From an uncultured Clostridia bacterium (GTDB lineage Bacteria; Bacillota; Clostridia; Lachnospirales; CAG-274), in the NCBI GenBank assembly GCA_910579745.1, contig CAJTVH010000053.1, positions 1-20,206 on the forward strand: DNA of 20,206 nt, written 5' to 3'. A model generated the notes under the pieces. That model was given only the letters and a program-made list of their open reading frames with translations, was not told where the DNA came from and searched no databases. A program made the position numbers and the translations under genes. Shown in pieces: positions 14,028 to 20,206 of this stretch (within the stretch, counting starts at the first letter, position 1; every line of letters starts with the position of its first letter).

Positions 14028-14978
14028 ATGGACGAAAACAAGAAAAAAATAGCTGTATTGGTGCCTTGTTACAACGAGGAGAAAACAATAGGAAAAGTAA
14101 TAGAGGATTTTAAAAAAGTTTTACCAGAAGGGACTATTTACGTTTATGATAATAACTCAACGGATAAAACATCGGAAATAGCCTCATCTTATGAAAGCGT
14201 GGTTGTAAAAAAAGAGCCGAGGCAGGGAAAAGGAAACGTGGTTAGAAGTATGTTCCGTCAAATTGAGGCGGACTGTTATATTATGATAGACGGGGACGAC
14301 ACATATCCAGCCGAGTACGCTCCGGAGATGGTTCGTCTTATACTTGAGGAAGATTTTGATATGGTAATAGGGGACAGGCTTTCCTCAACTTATTTCACAG
14401 AGAACAAAAGACCGTTTCATAATTTTGGGAACGTCCTTGTAAGATGGCTTATAAATAAGCTTTTTAAAAGCGACGTAAAAGATATTATGACAGGGTACAG
14501 GGCTTTCAGCTATGATTTTGTGAAGATGACACCAATTATGTCTGACGGTTTTGAGATAGAGACGGAAATGACAATAAACGCGCTTGATAAAAGATTTAAT
14601 CTTGTTGAGATTCCCGTTAATTATAGAGACAGGCCGGAGGGAAGCGTTTCAAAGCTTAATACTTTCAGAGATGGTTTTAAAGTTATAAAAACAATTTTCA
14701 GAATGTTAAGAGATTATAAGCCATTTTTCTTTTTCGGTATTATAGGTCTTATATTTATTTTGCTTGCCGTAGGATTTTTCACGCCTGTTTTGATAGATTT
14801 TTTTAAAACGGGGCTTGTGGCTAAATTTCCGACTATAATAGTTTCAGTCGGCTGCGCCTCAATAGGTGTTATATGTTGGGCGATTGGTTTAATTTTAGAG
14901 GTTATTGTAAAAAAACACAAACAGGATTTTATTATAAATCTTAATTTGCTTTCAAATAAAAAAAATGACAGGGAATAA
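14028..14978 (+). CDS. Family 2 glycosyltransferase, polyprenyl-phosphate sugar synthase type
   Basis: A 316-residue GT2 enzyme with a C-terminal membrane anchor. The N-terminus IAVLVPCYNEEKTIGKVI (8-25) and DNNSTDKT (41-48) form the nucleotide-sugar fold; PRQGKGNVVRSMF and DGDDTYP (88-94, metal-binding DxD) are typical of the DPM1/GtrB-like group; MTGYRAFSYDF and FEIETEM follow. Two membrane segments are at about 233-258 and 270-295. Such enzymes transfer a sugar from a nucleotide donor to a polyprenyl phosphate on the inner face, giving a donor that GT-C enzymes use outside. The two flanking multi-pass proteins fit that partner role. The sugar cannot be told from sequence. AGAGAGGAG precedes the ATG by seven bases. 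Confidence 0.9.
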   Translation: MDENKKKIAVLVPCYNEEKTIGKVIEDFKKVLPEGTIYVYDNNSTDKTSEIASSYESVVVKKEPRQGKGNVVRSMFRQIEADCYIMIDGDDTYPAEYAPEMVRLILEEDFDMVIGDRLSSTYFTENKRPFHNFGNVLVRWLINKLFKSDVKDIMTGYRAFSYDFVKMTPIMSDGFEIETEMTINALDKRFNLVEIPVNYRDRPEGSVSKLNTFRDGFKVIKTIFRMLRDYKPFFFFGIIGLIFILLAVGFFTPVLIDFFKTGLVAKFPTIIVSVGCASIGVICWAIGLILEVIVKKHKQDFIINLNLLSNKKNDRE

Positions 14979-15189
14979 AAAATAGACTTTATAGGAAGCT
15001 GTGAAAATGGTGTCTAATCACATCTTTTGCCGGTATGCTTTATTAAATTTTCTTGAAATACCACTATAGGTATTAAGACGAAAACTTAATTCCGTGTATT
15101 AACAAAATCTGTACTTATCTGACAATTCTCCAGTTTCTGAGCCGGTCTAATATAAGCCACTCAAAATTTTGGAAAGGTAAGAATAATGT

Positions 15190-17658
15190 ATGAAAGAAAA
15201 AATTATAAATTTTTATAAAAAGAGATTTTTATTAATCGCCTGTTTTTTATGCTCTTTAATATTTTTATTTGTTTTAGGGAGTTTTTATAGTGATAATTTT
15301 TTGACTAAAACTTACTATGATAAGGATTTTAAAAGTATTTACACGAAAGACGATCAAAAAACAATAGATAAAGATGGTGAAAGTGTAGATTTTACATATG
15401 GTCCTTATATAAATTTAAAAAAAGGTGATTATAATGTTAAGATAAATTATCAGTCAGAGGAAGATAATTATTTTGATATTACCGCTGATTATGGAGTGTT
15501 TTATCTCGCTAAGGGAAAACTTCCGAAAGAAAGTGAATCTGTAGACGCTAAAATAGAGGTAAAGGAAGATAAACACTGTAGCGGAATTGAGATAAGAACT
15601 TTTTATAAAGGAACCGGCAGATTTACGTTTGAAAGTGCTGAGATAACAAAAATAGGCGTATTCCCTGAGGATGTGGCGAATTTGGCTGGGGCGGCTATAT
15701 TTTTGGCTCTCATACTGTTTTTAATAAAATCAAAAATGTTAAATAAAATCTCATTTTTTATATTAACGGCATTTTATATTTTGTTTTTCTTATTTATGTG
15801 GCAAAGCGTAATGGGTTTTATCGCGGGATATGTGACTCTTCTTATTTTTACGGTAATGTTTTTGTTATTGGACAAAAATATTGACAATATTATAAAATAC
15901 GTAAAAGGAGAGGAAATAATCTCTTATATTTTAACTTCTTATATAGTTTCCTCTATTATGTTTTTATTTATGAGCGATGAATCAGCCGGCGCTATAGATT
16001 TTATAAAAACGGTAGGCTTTTCTAATCTTTTGTTTTTAGTCAGTCTGTTTTTCGGCGTTCTTTTTATACTGAGGCTTTTTCATAAAAGGCCTTATATAAA
16101 TTACAGAATAATGTTTATTTTTGTCTTGTGGTATTCAATAGACGTAATTTTTGAATTAGAAAATAATATTTATCTTGAAATAGGCGTAATTTTAATTCTT
16201 CTGTATTTTATGTATTTTCTTTTTAAAGATGATAAAATGAGAATTATGGATATAAAAATGAGGGATAGGACCGCTTTTATAATTCTTTGTGTCTTGTTTT
16301 TATGCGCTTTTTACTTTGTGGCGATAAATACCATTTACCAATATAAAGTGTACAGAGTCGTTACCTATGATTTTGGCATTTTCGCTCAAATGTTTGAGAA
16401 TATGGCAAAGACTGGCCTGCCTGTCACGACTTGTGAGAGAGGGGAGCTTCTTTCTCATTTTATGATACATTTCTCTCCTATATACTATTTAGTGCTTCCT
16501 TTTTATATGCTTTTCAGAAATCCGGAGGGGCTTTTGTGGATTCAGGCTTTTGCCGTTACTTCTGTTATATTTCCTGTTTACCTGGTTTCAAGAAAGTTTA
16601 AAAACTCTCCTTTTCTGAGTTTGATTTTATCAACGGCTGTTATGATGCTGCCTGCTTTTATATCACCAGCTTATATTGATTTTCATGAGAATAAGTTTTT
16701 GGCTGTTATGATATTCTGGTTTATATATTTTATGGAAAAATATATTGACACGAGGAATAAGAAAACTCTTATACTTATATTTATATTTGAGGCTCTTACT
16801 TTAATGATTAAAGAAGACGCCGCTCTTTACATGATTACTTTATCACTCTATTATATAATTGCCAGAAAAGAGTATAAAATCGGGCTTATAGTCTTTTTAT
16901 CGTCCATTATTTATTTTACGGCGGTTATGGCGTTTATACAGTCGGGCGGAAAAGGTCTTATGGAAGGTCATTATGAGCTGTATTATCTTCCAGGGCAAGA
17001 CGGTGTGGTTAATATGTTTGTAAATATTATACAAAATCCTACGTTTTTTATTAAAAATATGTTTACGGAAAGAACGTTTATTTTTACTTTATATATGGCG
17101 GTGCCTTTAATGTTTATACCGTTTATGTGTAAGGATTATAAAAATTTAATATTATTTATACCTTTTGTGTTTATAAATCTTATGACGGATTATATTTATC
17201 AAAGTGATATAGGTTATCAGTATAATTATGGAACAGGCGCCCTTTTGGTATTTTTGTTTATACTGAATTTAAAAGACAAAAAATTAAACTTTAAGTATAC
17301 TATATGCGTAACAGCCGTATTCGCCTCAGTTTTTATGCTTTACGCTAATAGAGGGGGAGATCTTACAAGATATAAACAGTATTATAAAATACAGGCGGAA
17401 GTATATGAGGCAAGGAATGATGTTCTTAGAAAATATATACCAGAGGATGCTTCTGTGGCGGCTAACAAGTTTATAGTTCCTCATTTGTACAAAAACTATT
17501 ATCTTTACACTTTTGACAAGGATTTCGATTTGAGTAAAAAAGTTGATTATATAGTTATTTATCAGTCGGATACAGAGTATATAAATTTAATAAATAAAGA
17601 CGAGTATGAACCGATATATTCTGACGACCTTTTGATTTATGAGAGGAGGAAAGGATAA
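15190..17658 (+). CDS. DUF2079 family multi-pass membrane protein, GT-C-like
   Basis: An 822-residue polytopic membrane protein. One membrane segment (~12-30) is followed by a ~130-residue soluble beta-rich domain (about 35-160, with YGPYINLKKGDYNVKINY), reminiscent of carbohydrate-binding-like modules in other surface-glycan proteins. A block of membrane segments covers ~165-350. The DUF2079 part starts near 362 and shows YDFGIFAQMFENMAK (393-407), HFSPIYYLVLPFY (427-439), YIDFHENKF (495-503) and IKEDAALY (540-547). Family function is not proven; it resembles GT-C glycosyltransferases. GGAAAGG precedes the ATG at 15190; an overlapping ATG at 15186 is out of frame. Its stop TAA directly abuts the fumB ATG, so the two are probably translationally coupled. 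Confidence 0.85.
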   Translation: MKEKIINFYKKRFLLIACFLCSLIFLFVLGSFYSDNFLTKTYYDKDFKSIYTKDDQKTIDKDGESVDFTYGPYINLKKGDYNVKINYQSEEDNYFDITADYGVFYLAKGKLPKESESVDAKIEVKEDKHCSGIEIRTFYKGTGRFTFESAEITKIGVFPEDVANLAGAAIFLALILFLIKSKMLNKISFFILTAFYILFFLFMWQSVMGFIAGYVTLLIFTVMFLLLDKNIDNIIKYVKGEEIISYILTSYIVSSIMFLFMSDESAGAIDFIKTVGFSNLLFLVSLFFGVLFILRLFHKRPYINYRIMFIFVLWYSIDVIFELENNIYLEIGVILILLYFMYFLFKDDKMRIMDIKMRDRTAFIILCVLFLCAFYFVAINTIYQYKVYRVVTYDFGIFAQMFENMAKTGLPVTTCERGELLSHFMIHFSPIYYLVLPFYMLFRNPEGLLWIQAFAVTSVIFPVYLVSRKFKNSPFLSLILSTAVMMLPAFISPAYIDFHENKFLAVMIFWFIYFMEKYIDTRNKKTLILIFIFEALTLMIKEDAALYMITLSLYYIIARKEYKIGLIVFLSSIIYFTAVMAFIQSGGKGLMEGHYELYYLPGQDGVVNMFVNIIQNPTFFIKNMFTERTFIFTLYMAVPLMFIPFMCKDYKNLILFIPFVFINLMTDYIYQSDIGYQYNYGTGALLVFLFILNLKDKKLNFKYTICVTAVFASVFMLYANRGGDLTRYKQYYKIQAEVYEARNDVLRKYIPEDASVAANKFIVPHLYKNYYLYTFDKDFDLSKKVDYIVIYQSDTEYINLINKDEYEPIYSDDLLIYERRKG

Positions 17659-18210
17659 ATGAGTATAAAAATCAGCGTTCCAGTCACAAGGGAGACAGCG
17701 GGAAAACTCAGGGCGGGAGATATTGTGGAGATAAACGGAACGATTTACACGGCGAGAGACGCCGCCCATAAAAGAATGCTTGAGGAATATGATAAAACGG
17801 GAAAACTCCCTTTTGATATAATAAATCAGGTTATTTATTTTGCCGGCCCGGCACCTGCCAAGCCTGGCGAACCGATAGGTTCGGTAGGGCCTACGACGAG
17901 TTACAGAATGGACTCATACTCTCCGAAAACAATAGAGCTGGGACTTACCGTAATGATAGGAAAAGGCGCGAGAAGCGAAGAGGTTATCGCTTTCATGAAA
18001 AAATATAAAGCGGTTTATATAGGGGCTATAGGCGGAGCCGGCGCTCTTTTGTCAAGCCACATAAAAAAATGTGAGGTAATAGCCTATAACGATTTGGGAG
18101 CGGAAGCGGTTCACAAGCTTGAGGTCTCTGAATTTCCGGGAATAGTCATTATTGACAGTTTAGGAAACAATCTTTATGAAACTGAGGTTTTAAAATATAA
18201 GGAGATTTAA
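17659..18210 (+). CDS. fumB: Class I fumarate hydratase, beta (C-terminal) subunit
   Basis: A 183-residue beta subunit of the two-subunit class I fumarase/tartrate dehydratase. Landmarks are GKLRAGDIVEINGTIYTARDAAHKRM (15-40), FAGPAPAKPGEPIGSVGPTTSYRMD (61-85), IGKGARS (100-106) and IGGAGALLSSHIKKCE (124-139). It pairs with the alpha subunit at 10380-11222 to form the active enzyme. Its ATG follows the DUF2079 stop with no gap, and its ribosome site (GAGGAGGAAAGG) lies within the end of that gene, so its expression is tied to a membrane-protein transcript instead of its partner subunit. Length and motifs look intact. Confidence 0.94.
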   Translation: MSIKISVPVTRETAGKLRAGDIVEINGTIYTARDAAHKRMLEEYDKTGKLPFDIINQVIYFAGPAPAKPGEPIGSVGPTTSYRMDSYSPKTIELGLTVMIGKGARSEEVIAFMKKYKAVYIGAIGGAGALLSSHIKKCEVIAYNDLGAEAVHKLEVSEFPGIVIIDSLGNNLYETEVLKYKEI

Positions 18211-18217
18211 AAAGATA

Positions 18218-18260
18218 GATTTTCTTAAATTTATGATGATGACGTAAGCTTCAGAAAATC
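18218..18260. repeat. Inverted repeat upstream of glmU
   Basis: GATTTTCT (18218-18225) and AGAAAATC (18253-18260) are perfectly complementary over 8 bp with a 27-nt loop. A TATTATATATT stretch just after it could hold a glmU -10 element, but no good -35 is seen. The role is unknown. Confidence 0.3.
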
Positions 18261-18294
18261 ATATTATATATTAAAGAATAAGAGGTGTGTTTTT

Positions 18295-19659
18295 ATGAAT
18301 AATAAAAAGGTTGTTGTTTTAGCGGCGGGTCAAGGAACAAGAATGAAGTCGAAGGTACCTAAGGTGCTTCATAAACTTCTTGATAAAAAAATGATAGATT
18401 ATGTTATAGACGCGGCCAAAGAGGCGGGAGCAGATGAGATTTGCGCTGTTGTCGGGCATAAAAGCGCTATGGTTAAAGCTATGATAGGAGAAAGTGTTTC
18501 AGAGTTCGCTGTGCAGAAAGAACAGCTCGGAACAGGTCATGCCGTTATGCAGGCTGAAAAATTTATCGGGACAGAAGGAGACGTTTTAATTCTCTGCGGA
18601 GATACTCCCTTAATAACCGCCGAGACTATTAAGAAGCTTTTTGAAAATCACAAAAATAACGAAAACAGTGCCACTGTCGTTTCCGTTAAACTTAAAGACC
18701 CTACTGGATATGGCAGAATTATAAGGGAAAATCATTCTTTTTTAAAAATTGTTGAGCATAAGGACGCCACGGAAAAAGAAAGAGAAATAAACGAAATTAA
18801 TACAGGTGTGTATATATTTAAAGCGTCGGATCTTTCGGAGAGTTTTAAAGAGCTTAAAAATGATAACGCTCAAAATGAGTATTACTTGACTGATTGTCTT
18901 GAGATTATAAAAGAAAAGGGACGCAGAGTTGGTGTAATGGTCGCTAGAGATGAGAATGAGTTTTTGGGTATAAACTCAAAACTTCAGCTTTCACGCGCGG
19001 CTAAGGTAATGAAAAGAAGAATTAATGAGTATCACATGATAAACGGCGTAACTATAGAAGATCCGGACAACACGTATATAGGAAAAGACGTTTCAATAAA
19101 ACCCGATACGGTTATTCTTCCGGGCACGGTTATTGAGGGGAAAACGGAAATAGGTACAGACTGTGTAATCGGGCCAAATTCAAGAATAACAAACTCAATA
19201 ATTAAAGACGGGGTGACAATCCAGTCGTCTGTTTTATTAAGCGCCGAGGTTGATAATTATACTACAATAGGGCCATTCGCTTATTTAAGGCCAAACTCAA
19301 AAATCGGTGAGCATGTTAAAATCGGAGATTTTGTCGAGATTAAAAACTCCACAATTGACGACGGCACAAAAGTATCCCATCTTACTTATGTCGGAGACTC
19401 TGACGTAGGAAAAAACGTAAACTTCGGATGCGGAACTGTTACCGTAAATTACGACGGCAAAAATAAGTTCAGAACCACTATAGGAGACAACGCTTTTATC
19501 GGCTGTAACACAAATCTTATCGCTCCCGTTACGATAAAGGACAACGCTTTTACGGCCGCGGGTTCGACAATTACTTTCGACGTGCCTGAGGGTTCTTTGT
19601 CTATCGCGAGAGCTAAACAGGTTAATAAACCAGGTTGGAGAGAGAAAAAAGAAGATTAA
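18295..19659 (+). CDS. glmU: Bifunctional UDP-GlcNAc pyrophosphorylase / GlcN-1-P acetyltransferase
   Basis: A 454-residue GlmU, making UDP-N-acetylglucosamine for peptidoglycan and surface polymers in the cytoplasm. The N-terminal uridylyltransferase has LAAGQGTRMKSKVPKVLH (9-26), EQLGTGHAVMQAE, LILCGDTPLI and INTGVYIF. The C-terminal left-handed beta-helix (from ~250) carries repeated hexapeptides and the acetyltransferase signatures GPFAYLRPNS, KVSHLTYVGDSDVG (likely catalytic His) and NFGCGTVTVNYDGKNK. Length is typical. AAGAGGTG precedes the ATG. Its neighbour prs downstream is the usual Firmicutes partner. It connects functionally with the upstream glycan genes through UDP-GlcNAc. Confidence 0.98.
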   Translation: MNNKKVVVLAAGQGTRMKSKVPKVLHKLLDKKMIDYVIDAAKEAGADEICAVVGHKSAMVKAMIGESVSEFAVQKEQLGTGHAVMQAEKFIGTEGDVLILCGDTPLITAETIKKLFENHKNNENSATVVSVKLKDPTGYGRIIRENHSFLKIVEHKDATEKEREINEINTGVYIFKASDLSESFKELKNDNAQNEYYLTDCLEIIKEKGRRVGVMVARDENEFLGINSKLQLSRAAKVMKRRINEYHMINGVTIEDPDNTYIGKDVSIKPDTVILPGTVIEGKTEIGTDCVIGPNSRITNSIIKDGVTIQSSVLLSAEVDNYTTIGPFAYLRPNSKIGEHVKIGDFVEIKNSTIDDGTKVSHLTYVGDSDVGKNVNFGCGTVTVNYDGKNKFRTTIGDNAFIGCNTNLIAPVTIKDNAFTAAGSTITFDVPEGSLSIARAKQVNKPGWREKKED

Positions 19660-19676
19660 AACAAGGTTTGTTTTAA
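19656..19676. repeat. 9-bp hairpin overlapping the glmU stop codon
   Basis: TTAAAACAA and TTGTTTTAA pair perfectly around GGT, including the TAA stop. Low GC and no T-run argue against an efficient terminator. Confidence 0.35.
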
Positions 19677-19796
19677 AGCGTAATATTTATACATTGATTT
19701 GTATATATCGAATTAACTTAAAAAAAGAGGTTTTAATCCTATTAACTCAATTGTTTTTGGATTAAGGTAACTTTGATTAAAGCGCGTATATGAAAA

Positions 19797-19880
19797 CTAA
19801 AATACACATAAAAAATTATAAAAATAAAATTGAGTTATTTTCATTTTACTTCTTATAAAATTTCAGATATTTTCGCTTTA
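19797..19880. repeat. Palindromic repeat copy downstream of glmU
   Basis: A left arm containing 19810-19829, identical to the 21-bp family string except for one missing A, is followed by the centre ATTGAGTTATTTTCATTTT and a degenerate right arm ending AGATATTTTCGCTTTAT. The centre resembles ATTGAATCGTTTTCGTTT at 8876-8893. The orientation is the same as in the 8802-8940 element. Confidence 0.5.
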
Positions 19881-19923
19881 TAAAAATTGTGCAAGATTTT
19901 AATAATTAGAGTTTTATAAAATT

Positions 19924-19951
19924 TTAACAATAGATATATAGTTTTTATATA
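19924..19951 (+). promoter_or_regulatory. Weak candidate promoter for prs
   Basis: TTAACA (19924-19929; 5 of 6) and TATATA (19946-19951; 4 of 6) are spaced by 16 bp, about 45 bp before the prs ATG. In such AT-rich DNA this could be chance. Confidence 0.25.
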
Positions 19952-19995
19952 CGCTTTGACAAAGGAAAAAGTCAATCAATGATTTGGAGGTTCTT

Positions 19996-20206
19996 ATGGG
20001 TTATTTATATAACGGAGATATAAAAATTTTAAGCTGCAACGGAAACAGAAGGCTTTCCGAGGAGATAGCGAAAGACCTTAATTTGAGCGTATGTAACGCG
20101 GAGGTCTCAAAATTCAGCGACGGGGAGATAAGTATAAAAATTAACGAACCGGTAAGAGAGTCGGACGTATACATAATACAGCCTACGTCGTCGCCTGTGA
20201 ATGATA
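19996..20206 (+). CDS. prs: Ribose-phosphate pyrophosphokinase, N-terminal part (runs off the window)
   Basis: The first 70 codons translate to MGYLYNGDIKILSCNGNRRLSEEIAKDL, then NAEVSKFSDGEISIKINEPVRESDVYIIQPTSSPVND. The blocks SCNGNRRLSEEIA, FSDGE, I-EPVR-SDVYIIQ-TS-PVND are the conserved PRPP synthetase N-terminus. The enzyme makes PRPP from ribose-5-phosphate and ATP for nucleotide, histidine and tryptophan synthesis. TTGGAGG lies five bases before the ATG. Pairing with glmU is common in Firmicutes. The catalytic and PRPP-binding loops are outside the window. Confidence 0.94.
   Translation, partial: MGYLYNGDIKILSCNGNRRLSEEIAKDLNLSVCNAEVSKFSDGEISIKINEPVRESDVYIIQPTSSPVND

Larger units (their letters stand above)
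19660..19995. other. glmU-prs spacer with palindromic repeat
   Basis: This 336-bp gap has no gene. It contains a small hairpin at the glmU stop, a TTAATCC/GGATTAA inverted pair around 19734-19766, a palindromic-family copy at 19797-19880 and a possible promoter at 19924-19951. glmU and prs are often closely spaced in Firmicutes; the repeat accounts for part of the distance here. Confidence 0.5.

Overview
The window is a chromosomal replication-origin region of a low-GC, Gram-positive-type bacterium, most likely a member of the Clostridia (Firmicutes/Bacillota). The evidence is the gene order dnaA-dnaN-S4 protein-recF-remB-gyrB-gyrA, the two-subunit oxygen-sensitive class I fumarase, strong AGGAGG-like ribosome binding sites and very AT-rich spacers. 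I cannot name a species or genus from the sequence alone.

Left half (1-8247, all on the minus strand): reading away from the origin come dnaA, dnaN (TTG start), the S4-domain gene rlbA/yaaA (TTG start), recF, remB (DUF370), gyrB and the first 30 codons of gyrA. dnaA is flanked on both sides by DnaA boxes, giving a two-part oriC. The dnaA-dnaN spacer holds two adjacent DnaA boxes, a short GC-containing spacer, a run of DnaA-trio-like triplets and a TA-rich tract, the same arrangement as the unwinding site of Bacillus subtilis. The recF-remB (824 bp) and remB-gyrB (539 bp) gaps are unusually long and contain copies of an AT-rich palindromic repeat. One arm of that repeat encodes the last ~16 residues of RemB.

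Origin spacer (8248-9263): a DnaA-box cluster (8290-8649), a ~139 bp imperfect palindrome resembling a miniature mobile element (8802-8940), an 18-bp perfect hairpin with a GGGAT loop (8946-8986) and a second repeat family (9068-9143).

Right half (9264-20206, all on the plus strand): a membrane-anchored C39-type cysteine peptidase, the fumarase alpha subunit, a large GT-C-like membrane protein, a polyprenyl-phosphate-type family 2 glycosyltransferase, a DUF2079 membrane protein, the fumarase beta subunit, glmU, and the start of prs. The two fumarase subunits must assemble into one [4Fe-4S] enzyme and are normally adjacent genes. Here they are separated by 6.4 kb of apparent surface-glycan genes. 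The GT2 enzyme would make a lipid-linked sugar on the cytoplasmic side and the two multi-pass proteins could use such donors outside; GlmU supplies UDP-GlcNAc and Prs supplies PRPP.

Every gene points away from the dnaA region, so all are co-directional with replication forks leaving oriC. I see no rRNA, tRNA, CRISPR array, transposase or integrase gene. The least ordinary content is the palindromic repeat family with its protein-coding copy in remB, the fumarase operon split by a glycosylation cassette, and the clear oriC unwinding module.
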